DNA from: Methylohalomonas sp964522485
GTDB lineage: Bacteria; Pseudomonadota; Gammaproteobacteria; Methylohalomonadales; Methylohalomonadaceae
NCBI GenBank assembly: GCA_964522485.1
Contig: CAZFUS010000012.1
Coordinates: forward strand, 1 to 47,181
Reading direction: 5' to 3'
DNA: 47,181 nt
Shown here: positions 1 to 9,118 of the stretch, one piece after another
How positions within the stretch are numbered: position 1 is the first letter of the stretch
How the letters are laid out: each line of letters opens with the position of its first letter
Position numbers and translations under genes: made by a program
Notes under the pieces: model-generated
Seen by the model: only the letters and a program-made list of their open reading frames with translations
Database searches by the model: none
Told to the model about the DNA's origin: nothing

Positions 1-1356
1 GTACTGACCGACTGGCGTCCGGATGAGGAACGATTCTGGCGGCGGCAAGGGAGCAGTATCGCCAGGCGCAACCTCTGGATCTCGATTCCGGCATTGCTGC
101 TTGCGTTTGCAGTCTGGATGGTCTGGAGTGTTGTGGTTGCCAAGCTGCCTGCCATCGGTTTCGATTACAGTGCCAACCAGTTGTTCTGGCTGGCGGCGTT
201 GCCGGGTCTGTCGGGTGCTACGCTGCGCATCTTCTACAGTTTCATGGTCCCCATATTCGGCGGGCGCAAATGGACGGCCATCTCAACGGCCTCCCTGCTG
301 ATTCCAGCAATCGGGATCGGTCTGGCTGTGCAGAACCCGGATACCAGTTACACGACTTTTCTGGTTCTGGCCTTGTTATGCGGTTTTGGCGGTGGCAACT
401 TTGCCTCATCGATGGCCAACATATCATTTTTCTTTCCAAAAAAATCGAAGGGCAATGCCCTGGCCCTGAATGCTGGTCTGGGTAATCTCGGTGTCAGTGT
501 GATGCAGTTTGCGGTACCGCTTGTCATTACAGCCAGTGTGTTCGGGATGATCGGAGGTGAGCCCCAGATACTGAGCGAGGGTGGAAAAATCTGGCTGCAG
601 AATGCCGGCTTTATCTGGGTCCCGTTCCTCATCATCGCCACACTCGCGGCATGGTTTGGCATGAATGATATAGCTTCAGTCCGGGCATCCTTCAGCGAAC
701 AGGCGATTATCTTCAGGCGCCGACACAACTGGATTATGTGTGTGTTATACACCGGCACCTTCGGTTCATTCATAGGCTACTCAGCCGGCTTTCCATTACT
801 GGCAACGAACCAGTTCCCCGATGCTAATGCCCTGCAGTATGTATTCCTGGGGCCGCTGGTCGGGGCCCTGTCGCGCGCAGCGACCGGCTGGGTTTCGGAT
901 CGTCTCGGCGGCGGTCGCGTCACATTTGGCGTCTTTGTAGTTATGATTGCAGCTGTACTCGGCGTTCTGTTCTTTCTGAATATGAGGGAACAGGCCGGTG
1001 CATTCTGGGGTTTCTTCGCCATGTTCATGCTGCTGTTTTTTGCCACCGGTGTAGGCAATGCTTCCACTTTTCAGATGATTCCTATTATTTTCCGCAAGGA
1101 AGTGGGCCGGCTGATGCCGGAACTGAACGAGAAGGAACAAATTCGGCAGGCCGAAAAGGAATCGGCTGCGACGATCGGGTTTACTTCCGCAATCGCTGCC
1201 TACGGTGCATTCTTCATACCCAAGGCCTATGGCACCTCAATCGGTTTGAGCGGCGGTGTCGAGGCTGCATTGTATGGCTTTATCGGCTTTTACTTTATCT
1301 GCCTCTTTCTGACCTGGTGGTACTACACGCGCCGCAATGCGGAAATCCGGTGTTGA
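1..1356 (+). CDS. narK: NarK-type nitrate/nitrite MFS transporter, 5' end missing
   Basis: The open frame runs in from the window edge (451 codons); internal TTG or ATG codons near base 94 are not credible starts, because coding sequence resembling the usual pre-TM1 segment (DWRPDEERFW, then ARRNLWISIP) lies upstream of them. It is a major facilitator with about 12 hydrophobic segments that moves nitrate in, or exchanges nitrate for nitrite, across the inner membrane. Both NarK glycine-rich signatures are visible: GFGGGNFASSMANISFF around residues 124-140 and GVGNASTFQMIPIIF near residue 350. It lies 56 bases before narG, as in most nar operons. In several denitrifiers two NarK units are fused; the missing 5' end leaves open whether this is a free protein or the second half of such a fusion. 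Confidence 0.93.
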   Translation, partial: VLTDWRPDEERFWRRQGSSIARRNLWISIPALLLAFAVWMVWSVVVAKLPAIGFDYSANQLFWLAALPGLSGATLRIFYSFMVPIFGGRKWTAISTASLLIPAIGIGLAVQNPDTSYTTFLVLALLCGFGGGNFASSMANISFFFPKKSKGNALALNAGLGNLGVSVMQFAVPLVITASVFGMIGGEPQILSEGGKIWLQNAGFIWVPFLIIATLAAWFGMNDIASVRASFSEQAIIFRRRHNWIMCVLYTGTFGSFIGYSAGFPLLATNQFPDANALQYVFLGPLVGALSRAATGWVSDRLGGGRVTFGVFVVMIAAVLGVLFFLNMREQAGAFWGFFAMFMLLFFATGVGNASTFQMIPIIFRKEVGRLMPELNEKEQIRQAEKESAATIGFTSAIAAYGAFFIPKAYGTSIGLSGGVEAALYGFIGFYFICLFLTWWYYTRRNAEIRC

Positions 1357-1412
1357 TACTATTTTTAATATTATCAGATTATCGCTGAACGCTTTTAAGC
1401 GGGGATTTAATC

Positions 1413-4400
1413 ATGAGTCATTTCCTTGACCGACTGATGTTCTTCAAGAAAAACCGCGGCGAGTTTGCTGGTGGACACGGCCGTACGACTTACGAGGATC
1501 GCACCTGGGAGAAGTCCTACCGGCAGCGCTGGCAGCACGACAAAATCGTCCGCTCCACTCATGGTGTGAACTGCACCGGCGCCTGTTCCTGGAAAATCTA
1601 CGTCAAGGACGGCCTGGTAACGTGGGAAACCCAGCAGACCGACTATCCGCGTACGCGGCCGGACCTGCCCAATCACGAACCGCGCGGCTGTCCGCGCGGC
1701 GCCAGTTATTCGTGGTATATCTACAGTGCCGCCCGGCTGAAATACCCGATGGCACGCGGAGTGCTGCTCAGGCTCTGGCGCGAGGCACGCCAACAGTATA
1801 TGGATCCTGTCGAGGCCTGGGCCTCGATCGTCGAGGATGAAGACAAGCGCCGCAGCTATCAGAAACGGCGCGGCCTCGGTGGACTGGTGCGGTCGACCTG
1901 GGAAGAGGTCAATGAGATCACCGCTGCGGCCAATGTCTATACGGCAAAGATCTGGGGACCCGATCGAATTATCGGTTTCTCGCCCATTCCGGCCATGTCG
2001 ATGGTGTCCTATGCCGCCGGCAGCCGCTACCTGTCACTGATTGGCGGTGTCTGTCTTTCGTTTTATGACTGGTACTGCGATCTGCCACCCAGTTCGCCGA
2101 TGACGTGGGGAGAACAGACCGATGTGCCCGAGTCGGCCGACTGGTACAACTCGAAATTCATCATGATGTGGGGATCCAATGTGCCGCAGACACGGACGCC
2201 CGATGCCCATTTCATGACCGAGGCACGCTACAACGGCACCAAGATCGTGACGGTATCGCCGGATTACGCCGAGGCCACCAAGTTCGCGGACCTGTGGCTG
2301 TCGCCCAAACAGGGCACGGATGCGGCACTGGCCATGGCACTGGGACACGTCATTCTCAAGGAATTTCACATTGACGACCCGCAGTCCTACTTCCAGGATT
2401 ATTGCCGCCGCTACACGGATATGCCGATGCTGGTCGAACTTGAGGACAGTGGTAAAGGACTCACGCCGGGCCGTTTTCTGCGTGCCAGTGACCTGAATGG
2501 CAGTCTCAATCAGCAAAAACATGCCGAGTGGAAAACTCTAGCTGTCGATGCAAAGTCCGGTAATTTCGTCTGTCCGCAGGGCAGTATCGGATTTCGCTGG
2601 GATGAAAGCGGCTGCTGGAATCTGGAAGAGAAAGAAGGCGCCAATGACACAGAGACAAGACTGCGGCTGTCGCTGATTCAGAATTATGATGAAGTCGCGA
2701 CTGTTTCGTTCCCGTACTTCGGTGGTGTTGAGCACGAGTTCTATACCCACAATGAACAGGGCGATGTTCTGCAACGCCGGGTGCCGGTTAAAGTGATTAA
2801 AACCGCCGATGGCCGTGACGTGAAAGTTGCCACCGTGTTCGATCTCATGGTGGCGCATTACGGGATCGGCCGGGGACTGGATGATGCTACCGTGGCAGCG
2901 TCTTATGAAGACGATGTGCCCTACACGCCGAAATGGCAGGAATCGATTACCAGTGTTCCTGCCGAACATGTTATCCGAGTCGCACGGGAATTCGCCGATA
3001 ACGCTGCGAAGACGAAAGGTAAATCCATGGTTATCGTCGGTGCCGGCCTGAATCACTGGTATCACATGGACATGAATTACCGCGGCATCATCAACATGCT
3101 GGTAATGTGCGGCTGCGTCGGCCAAAGCGGAGGCGGCTGGGCTCATTATGTCGGCCAGGAAAAGCTGCGCCCGCAGTGCGGCTGGCTGCCGGTGGCCTTC
3201 GCGCTTGACTGGATACGGCCACCACGACATATGAACGGCACTTCATTCTGGTATGCGCACACGGACCAGTGGCGCTATGAAAAACTGGAGGTTGCGGAGA
3301 TTCTGTCGCCGCTGGCGAATAAAGACGAGTGGGGCGGCAGCCTGATTGATTACAATGTCCGCGCCGAACGTATGGGCTGGTTGCCGTCGGCACCGCAGCT
3401 GAACCGCAATCCACTGCTGATTGCACGCGAGGCGGCCGAGGCTGGCATGGATCCGAAGGACTATGTTGTCGATCAGATCAAGAGCAGTAAGCTGCGTATG
3501 GCCTGTGAAGATCCGGATGCACCGGAGAATTTTCCGCGTAATCTTTTCATCTGGCGCTCTAACCTGCTGGGCTCAAGTGGCAAGGGTCATGAGTATTTTC
3601 TCAAGCACCTGCTCGGCACCAATGACGGCGTGCAGGGCAAGGATTTGGGCGAAGAGGGCACCCAGCGGGCCTCTGAACTCGTCTGGCATGAGGAGGCGCC
3701 CCAGGGCAAGCTCGATCTGCTGGTGACACTGGATTTCCGCATGTCGACTTCCTGCCTGTATTCCGACATCGTGCTGCCAACCGCGACCTGGTATGAAAAG
3801 GATGATCTCAATACCTCGGACATGCATCCGTTCATCCATCCGCTATCCGAAGCGGTGAATCCGGCATGGGAGTCGCGTTCCGACTGGGAGATCTTCAGAG
3901 GCATTGCGAAAAAGTTCTCCGAGCTTACGGAGGGCCACCTGGGTGTTGAAAAAGATGTTGTGACGTTACCCTTGTTGCATGACACGCCGGCCGAACTCGG
4001 CCAGCCGATCAATGTGACCGAATGGAAGAAGGGTGAATGTGAAATAGTGCCCGGCAAGACCATGCCGAACCTGGTTACAGTTGAACGCGATTATCCCAAT
4101 ACCTACGCGTGCTTTACATCGATCGGCCCATTGCTCGACAGACTGGGTAACGGCGGCAAGGGTATTACCTGGAACACCGAACATGAGGTTGAATTCCTGG
4201 GTGCTCTGAACGGCAAACATTACAAGGATGCCGCCAACAGGGATCGCCCGAAAATGGAAACCGCGATAGAGGCAGCCGAAGCGATCATGTCTCTGGCCCC
4301 TGAGACCAATGGCGAAGTGGCGGTCAAGGCGTGGGAGGCATTATCCAAATTCACCGGTCGTGAACACGCCCATCTCGCCCGTAACAAGGAAGACGAGAAG

Positions 4401-5165
4401 ATCCGTTTCCGCGATATTCAGGCACAGCCGCGCAAGATTATCAGTTCACCGACCTGGTCGGGGATCGAGTCCGAGCATGTCTGTTACAACGCCGGCTGGA
4501 CAAATGTCAATGAACTGATTCCATGGCGCACACTGACGGGCCGGCAGCAGTTTTACCAGGATCATTCCTGGATGCGCGCCTTTGGCGAAGGCTTTGTTGC
4601 CTATCGGCCGCCGGTCAACACCAAGACCTGGAATTCGATCCATAACAAACGCCCGAATGGCAATACGGAGATTGTGCTGAACTGGATCACCCCACATCAG
4701 AAGTGGGGTATTCACAGCACCTACAGTGACAATCTTCTGATGCTGACCCTGTCACGCGGTGGACCGATTGTCTGGATATCGGAGACCGACGCCAAAAAGG
4801 CCGGCATTGAGGACAATGACTGGATCGAGGTCTTCAATGTCAACGGTGCAGTAGTAGCGCGCGCAGTTGTATCGCAGCGGGTGCGCGAGGGTATGGCCAT
4901 GATGTATCACGCCCAGGAACGCATCGTGAATACGCCGGGATCCGAAATTACCGGTGCCCGCGGCGGCATTCACAATTCCGTTACCAGGGCCGTGGTCAAG
5001 CCGACGCACATGATCGGTGGTTATGCCCAGCAGAGTTACGGTTTCAACTACTATGGCACGGTCGGCTCCAACCGCGACGAATTTGTTATCGTTCGCAAGA
5101 TGAAGGATGTCGACTGGCTGGAAGGCGACGACGAAAGCATCCTGCAACAGGAGTACGTACGATGA
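1413..5165 (+). CDS. narG: Respiratory nitrate reductase alpha subunit NarG
   Basis: Catalytic molybdenum subunit (1250 aa; E. coli NarG has 1247) that reduces nitrate to nitrite on the cytoplasmic face of the membrane-bound NarGHI complex. The FS0 [4Fe-4S] ligands are His50, Cys54, Cys58 and Cys93, one residue shifted from E. coli numbering. The Mo-ligand aspartate is Asp223 in SFYDWYCDLPP. The vestigial N-terminal Tat-like stretch and the GGHGRTTYEDRTW segment are typical of the family. The ATG follows a GGGGAT ribosome-binding site. It is full length with no frame break. Unusually, the next gene narH does not follow directly but after 142 bases of repeat-like DNA. Confidence 0.98.
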   Translation: MSHFLDRLMFFKKNRGEFAGGHGRTTYEDRTWEKSYRQRWQHDKIVRSTHGVNCTGACSWKIYVKDGLVTWETQQTDYPRTRPDLPNHEPRGCPRGASYSWYIYSAARLKYPMARGVLLRLWREARQQYMDPVEAWASIVEDEDKRRSYQKRRGLGGLVRSTWEEVNEITAAANVYTAKIWGPDRIIGFSPIPAMSMVSYAAGSRYLSLIGGVCLSFYDWYCDLPPSSPMTWGEQTDVPESADWYNSKFIMMWGSNVPQTRTPDAHFMTEARYNGTKIVTVSPDYAEATKFADLWLSPKQGTDAALAMALGHVILKEFHIDDPQSYFQDYCRRYTDMPMLVELEDSGKGLTPGRFLRASDLNGSLNQQKHAEWKTLAVDAKSGNFVCPQGSIGFRWDESGCWNLEEKEGANDTETRLRLSLIQNYDEVATVSFPYFGGVEHEFYTHNEQGDVLQRRVPVKVIKTADGRDVKVATVFDLMVAHYGIGRGLDDATVAASYEDDVPYTPKWQESITSVPAEHVIRVAREFADNAAKTKGKSMVIVGAGLNHWYHMDMNYRGIINMLVMCGCVGQSGGGWAHYVGQEKLRPQCGWLPVAFALDWIRPPRHMNGTSFWYAHTDQWRYEKLEVAEILSPLANKDEWGGSLIDYNVRAERMGWLPSAPQLNRNPLLIAREAAEAGMDPKDYVVDQIKSSKLRMACEDPDAPENFPRNLFIWRSNLLGSSGKGHEYFLKHLLGTNDGVQGKDLGEEGTQRASELVWHEEAPQGKLDLLVTLDFRMSTSCLYSDIVLPTATWYEKDDLNTSDMHPFIHPLSEAVNPAWESRSDWEIFRGIAKKFSELTEGHLGVEKDVVTLPLLHDTPAELGQPINVTEWKKGECEIVPGKTMPNLVTVERDYPNTYACFTSIGPLLDRLGNGGKGITWNTEHEVEFLGALNGKHYKDAANRDRPKMETAIEAAEAIMSLAPETNGEVAVKAWEALSKFTGREHAHLARNKEDEKIRFRDIQAQPRKIISSPTWSGIESEHVCYNAGWTNVNELIPWRTLTGRQQFYQDHSWMRAFGEGFVAYRPPVNTKTWNSIHNKRPNGNTEIVLNWITPHQKWGIHSTYSDNLLMLTLSRGGPIVWISETDAKKAGIEDNDWIEVFNVNGAVVARAVVSQRVREGMAMMYHAQERIVNTPGSEITGARGGIHNSVTRAVVKPTHMIGGYAQQSYGFNYYGTVGSNRDEFVIVRKMKDVDWLEGDDESILQQEYVR

Positions 5166-5307
5166 GACTTCCGACTAACTACTGCGCTCGACATCTCGGC
5201 CCCCGGCGGTGCTCGGAGTGCTCATGTATTGATCTATACACTGCGCTTCCTGCGCTCCGACGGCAACCAATCTGCCTTCGCTCGCTACGTTATTCGGAGG
5301 TCTCATC
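5166..5307. repeat. Repeat-like insert between narG and narH
   Basis: narG and narH usually overlap or lie a few bases apart; here 142 bases separate them. The segment has no credible reading frame. It has the look of a dispersed extragenic element: runs such as GCGCTTCCTGCGCTCCGAC and TCGCTCGCTACG, and imperfectly complementary arms (GGCGGTGCTCGGAG near 5204-5217 against CTCCGACGGCAACC near 5255-5268) that could fold the transcript around the ATGTATTGATCTATACA centre. The last bases, CGGAGGTCTCATC before the ATG, supply the narH ribosome-binding site. No second copy was found in this window, so the repeat status is inferred from its style. Confidence 0.45.
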
Positions 5308-6873
5308 ATGAAAATCAGAGCGCAGATCGGCAAGGTGCTCAACCTCGATAAATGCATCGGCTGCCATACCTGTTCAGTGACCTGCAAGAACGTCTGGACC
5401 TCCCGCGAGGGAATGGAATATGCCTGGTTCAATAATGTCGAGACCAAACCCGGTATCGGCTATCCGAAAGACTGGGAAAACCAGGATCGCTGGCAGGGCG
5501 GCTGGGTGCGCAGGAACGATGACCTGATACCACGCCAGGGCGGCAAGTGGCGACTTCTGGCCAAAATCTTTGCCAACCCGCACCTGCCGGAGATCGACGA
5601 CTACTACGAACCGTTCAACTTCGATTATCAACGGCTGCATAACGCTCCCGATTCGAAGGCCCAGCCGACGGCGAAGCCGTATTCGGCTATCACCGGCAAG
5701 CCAATGGAAAAAATCGAATGGGGGCCGAACTGGGAGGAAATCCTCGGCACGGAGTTCGCCAAGCGTTCCAAGGATTATAATTTCGAGGGCGTACAAAAGG
5801 AGATGTACGGCCAGTTCGAAAACACTTTCATGATGTATCTGCCGCGGCTCTGCGAGCACTGCCTGAACCCGAGCTGCGTGGCCAGCTGTCCCAGCGGTGC
5901 GATTTACAAGCGTGAGGAAGACGGCATTGTGCTGATTGATCAGGACCGTTGCCGCGGCTGGCGGATGTGCATATCGGGCTGCCCTTACAAGAAGATTTAT
6001 TACAACTGGCAGTCCGGCAAATCGGAAAAGTGCACGTTCTGTTACCCGCGCATAGAAGCCGGCCAGCCAACTGTCTGCTCGGAAACCTGTGTCGGACGTA
6101 TTCGTTACCTGGGGGTAGTGCTCTATGATGCCGACCGCATCAAGGAGGCTGCCTCTGTCGCCAATGACAAGGATCTTTACCAGGCGCAACTGGATATCTT
6201 CCTGGATCCAAATGACCCCGAAGTGCAGCGCAAGGCACTGGCCGACGGTGTACAGGAATCCTGGCTGGAAGCTGCCAGGCGATCGCCTGTCTACAAGATG
6301 GCCATCGATTGGAAAGTTGCTTTTCCGCTACACCCGGAATACCGCACGCTGCCGATGGTATGGTATGTGCCGCCGTTGTCGCCAATACAGTCAGCCGCCG
6401 ATACCGGCAAGATGGGTCTCGACGGCTTGATCCCGGACGTCGAATCACTTCGTATTCCGGTACGTTATCTCTCGAATATGCTGACCGGCGGTAACGACAA
6501 ACCCGTCGTCGATGCCCTGAAGCGTCTGCTGGCCATGAGGCTTTATAAACGTGCCCAGACCGTTGACGGTGTCAAGAATACGGAAATCCTCGACCAGGTA
6601 GGCCTGGATGAACATCTTCTCGAAGAGATGTACCAGTACATGGCGATTGCCAATTATGAAGATCGCTTTGTCATTCCGACCAACCACAGGGAACTCAGTA
6701 CCGAGGATGCCTATGGCGAACGCAGCGGCTGTGGCTTCAGCTTTGGTGATGGCTGTCATACCCAGGGCGTCAGCCGGCCGAACCTGTTCGGCAGCAAGAG
6801 CCCGCGGCAGCGTGAGCATAATCCTGTCCCCGTCTGGTCGCCGCGTTCCCGACCGACGGAGAAAGAACAATGA
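5308..6873 (+). CDS. narH: Respiratory nitrate reductase beta subunit NarH
   Basis: Electron-transfer subunit (521 aa) carrying four Fe-S clusters between NarI haems and NarG. The first ferredoxin motif is Cys16-x2-Cys19-x2-Cys22-x3-Cys26. A second group starts at Cys182 (CEHCLNPSCVASCP). The third, CRGWRMCISGC at residues 215-225, has Trp218 in place of a cysteine, the hallmark of the NarH [3Fe-4S] cluster. A fourth group includes CTFCYPRI and CSETCVGRIRYLG. The start is set by the GGAGG eight bases upstream and by the conserved opening MKIRAQIG. Its stop overlaps the narJ start by four bases. Confidence 0.97.
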   Translation: MKIRAQIGKVLNLDKCIGCHTCSVTCKNVWTSREGMEYAWFNNVETKPGIGYPKDWENQDRWQGGWVRRNDDLIPRQGGKWRLLAKIFANPHLPEIDDYYEPFNFDYQRLHNAPDSKAQPTAKPYSAITGKPMEKIEWGPNWEEILGTEFAKRSKDYNFEGVQKEMYGQFENTFMMYLPRLCEHCLNPSCVASCPSGAIYKREEDGIVLIDQDRCRGWRMCISGCPYKKIYYNWQSGKSEKCTFCYPRIEAGQPTVCSETCVGRIRYLGVVLYDADRIKEAASVANDKDLYQAQLDIFLDPNDPEVQRKALADGVQESWLEAARRSPVYKMAIDWKVAFPLHPEYRTLPMVWYVPPLSPIQSAADTGKMGLDGLIPDVESLRIPVRYLSNMLTGGNDKPVVDALKRLLAMRLYKRAQTVDGVKNTEILDQVGLDEHLLEEMYQYMAIANYEDRFVIPTNHRELSTEDAYGERSGCGFSFGDGCHTQGVSRPNLFGSKSPRQREHNPVPVWSPRSRPTEKEQ

Positions 6874-7613
6874 AAATGAATGATGCCGGGACCAGTAATC
6901 TGAAATGGCCGCTCAAGGCAATAGCCATGCTGCTGCATTATCCGGATGCGGATCTGCAGAGACACATTGATCAGGTCGCAGATGTTCTGCTGGTGCGCCC
7001 GGAGCTGTCGGCCGAAGAACGTGCCTCGCTGGAGCGTTTTACCGAAACCCTGCGGCACAGGGATATGTTCGATCTGGAGGCGGACTATGTTGAGACCTTT
7101 GATCGCAGTAAAAAAGTCTCGCTATACCTGTTCGAGCATGTCCACGGTGAGTCAAGGGACCGCGGCCCGGCCATGGTAGAACTTTCCAATGCCTACAAGG
7201 AAAAAGGCTTCACCATTAACTGTCGCGAACTGCCGGATTACCTGCCGATGTTTCTGGAATTCTGTGCCAGCCTGCCGGAGGCGGAAGCGCGTGGCTGGCT
7301 CGATGACATCGGCCACATACTGCAACACATCCATGTCAGGCTGGAGGATCGACAGAGTGATTATGCATTGCCATTCCGGATACTGCTGCGCGTGATCGCT
7401 CTGGAGCCCCGGCCAGCGGAACTGGTTGAAGAAGCAGCGGCAGAGGAGCGGGATGATACACCGGCGGCGCTGGATCGTGTCTGGATGGAGGCGCCAGTTA
7501 CCTTTGGTGCAGATCAGCCGACAACATCATGCGGCGCGACCCGGCAGTGGGTTGAGAAACCGGTTCAGTGGAAAACCCTGCGCCATACGGACAACCGGCA
7601 AGGGCGCCAGTAA
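6870..7613 (+). CDS. narJ: Nitrate reductase assembly chaperone NarJ
   Basis: Cytoplasmic all-helical chaperone (247 aa) of the NarJ/DmsD/TorD family that binds apo-NarG, assists cofactor insertion and holds back membrane attachment until NarGH is complete. It is not part of the final enzyme. Family features include the leucine-rich opening with LLHYPDADL, the acidic LEADYVETFDRS segment and SLYLFEHVHGESRDRG around residues 88-104. Its ATG overlaps the narH stop (ATGA), so translation is probably coupled. The C-terminal 40 residues are proline- and glutamate-rich and look weakly conserved. Confidence 0.95.
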   Translation: MKMNDAGTSNLKWPLKAIAMLLHYPDADLQRHIDQVADVLLVRPELSAEERASLERFTETLRHRDMFDLEADYVETFDRSKKVSLYLFEHVHGESRDRGPAMVELSNAYKEKGFTINCRELPDYLPMFLEFCASLPEAEARGWLDDIGHILQHIHVRLEDRQSDYALPFRILLRVIALEPRPAELVEEAAAEERDDTPAALDRVWMEAPVTFGADQPTTSCGATRQWVEKPVQWKTLRHTDNRQGRQ

Positions 7614-7630
7614 TATCGAGGATTAGGACG

Positions 7631-8317
7631 ATGGATTATTTAAACAACCTGATTTTTGGTTATTTTCCCTATATTGCCGGTACGGTTTTTCTTGTAGGCA
7701 GCCTGGTACGCTTCGACATGAGCCAGTACACCTGGAAAACCAATTCCAGCCAGTTACTCGATAACTCGGCTGCTTTCCAGATTTCCAACAATCTGTTTCA
7801 TGTCGGTATGATTTTCCTGTTCTTTGGTCATTTCTTCGGGCTGCTTATGCCGCATTCGTGGTATCCGTACCTGGGATTGACAGCAGGCAGTAAGCAGATT
7901 CTGGCCATGGTCTCGGGAGGGTTATTTGGTTTACTTGCGCTGGTTGGCGGAAGTTATCTGCTTTACCGTCGCCTCATGCATCCAAGAGTACGCGCTCATT
8001 CGACACGCATGGACATATTTATTCTGGCCCTGCTGTATGTACAACTGCTGCTCGGTCTGCTTACGATTGGAGTGTCAAAGGATCACCTGGACGGTTCGGT
8101 CATGATCCAGCTTTCCGACTGGGCCCAGCATATTGTGACATTCAGTCCGGGAGCGGCCCAGTATGTAGCAGATGTGCACTGGATCTATAAACTGCATCTG
8201 TTTCTTGGCCTGATCGTGTTCTTCATATTTCCCTTCACCCGCCTGGTCCATATCTGGAGCGCGCCGGTGGCCTATATTACACGCCAGTACCAGATCGTGC
8301 GTCAGCGCCAGGCCTGA
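7631..8317 (+). CDS. narI: Respiratory nitrate reductase gamma subunit NarI
   Basis: Membrane cytochrome b subunit (228 aa; E. coli 225) that oxidises quinol at the periplasmic side and passes electrons through two b haems to NarH. Five hydrophobic segments are visible. Predicted haem ligands are His57 and His67 in FHVGMIFLFFGHFFG, and His189 and His207 in the C-terminal pair of helices, matching E. coli His56, His66, His187 and His205. The frame is open further upstream to 7568, but that part overlaps the narJ tail; MDYLNNLIFGYFPY is the normal NarI start and follows an AGGA sequence. Confidence 0.96.
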   Translation: MDYLNNLIFGYFPYIAGTVFLVGSLVRFDMSQYTWKTNSSQLLDNSAAFQISNNLFHVGMIFLFFGHFFGLLMPHSWYPYLGLTAGSKQILAMVSGGLFGLLALVGGSYLLYRRLMHPRVRAHSTRMDIFILALLYVQLLLGLLTIGVSKDHLDGSVMIQLSDWAQHIVTFSPGAAQYVADVHWIYKLHLFLGLIVFFIFPFTRLVHIWSAPVAYITRQYQIVRQRQA

Positions 8318-8332
8318 TAGAGGGTGGAAGCC

Positions 8333-9091
8333 ATGCCTGTTGTTGTTAATCGCACATTGATTACTGATGCCGAGATCAACGAGGAATCCGCTCGCGTGGA
8401 CGCCGATGGCATCAGTGCACGGAATGAAGAGGCGGCGCGCAGGTTGGTCGTGCGTGAGCTATTGAGGCTGCGTGCCAGGGAGCATGGGCTTGATACCAAA
8501 ACTGATCAGGATGCCGCGATCGAAAAACTCCTGAATCTTGAAATCAGTATTCCATCGATCGATGATGCGGCCTGTCGCCGTTACTTCGAATCAAACCCCG
8601 AGCGTTTTCGAACCCCTGTTACCGTCGAATTGCGACATATCCTGATCAAGGCGGCACCGGATGATCCGGACGAACGCGCCCAGGCCGAGAAACGTGCGGA
8701 TGATCTGGTCAATGAACTTCGTACTGACAAGAGCCGTTTCGCTGACCTTGCCGCACAGTGGTCGGCATGTCCCTCCGGTGGAGAGGGAGGTTTCCTGAGT
8801 GTGATTGGCAGTGGTCAGACTATTCCCGAATTTGAAGAGGTGGTACTGCGATTGGAACCGGGACTAGCCGACCGACCGGTAGAAACGCGTTATGGATTTC
8901 ATGTAGTCGAAGTTCTGGCACGTGAAGGTGGTACAGCTCTGTCATTCGAAGCCGTTCATCATTTGATAGCCGATTATCTGCAAGAGCGCTCCTGGCGCCG
9001 GGCCGTACATCAATACATACAGATACTGATTAATGATGCTGACATCAAAGGCATCAGCTTTTCCCAGAACGACTCTCCCCTCATTCAGTGA
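8333..9091 (+). CDS. Cytoplasmic parvulin-type peptidyl-prolyl isomerase of the nar operon
   Basis: A 252-residue PpiC/NifM-like protein without signal peptide. The parvulin domain spans about residues 93-197: VTVELRHILIK opens it, FADLAAQWSACPSGGEGG is the core, and ETRYGFHVVEVL closes it. The N-terminal 90 residues are helical and charged, like a SurA/NifM-type chaperone arm. It starts 15 bases after narI; a GTG at 8324 is also in frame, but the ATG at 8333 has AGGGTGG at good spacing. Similar PpiC genes follow narI in Pseudomonas and other denitrifiers (established context). A role in NarG folding or maturation is an inference. Confidence 0.88.
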   Translation: MPVVVNRTLITDAEINEESARVDADGISARNEEAARRLVVRELLRLRAREHGLDTKTDQDAAIEKLLNLEISIPSIDDAACRRYFESNPERFRTPVTVELRHILIKAAPDDPDERAQAEKRADDLVNELRTDKSRFADLAAQWSACPSGGEGGFLSVIGSGQTIPEFEEVVLRLEPGLADRPVETRYGFHVVEVLAREGGTALSFEAVHHLIADYLQERSWRRAVHQYIQILINDADIKGISFSQNDSPLIQ

Positions 9092-9118
9092 ATTTCCGGA
9101 GTCCCTCCCGGTATTGAA

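Noticed and set aside
7568..7630. Longer N-terminus for narI
   Set aside because: The extra 21 residues overlap the narJ 3' end and are unlike NarI; MDYLNNLIFG at 7631 is the normal start.
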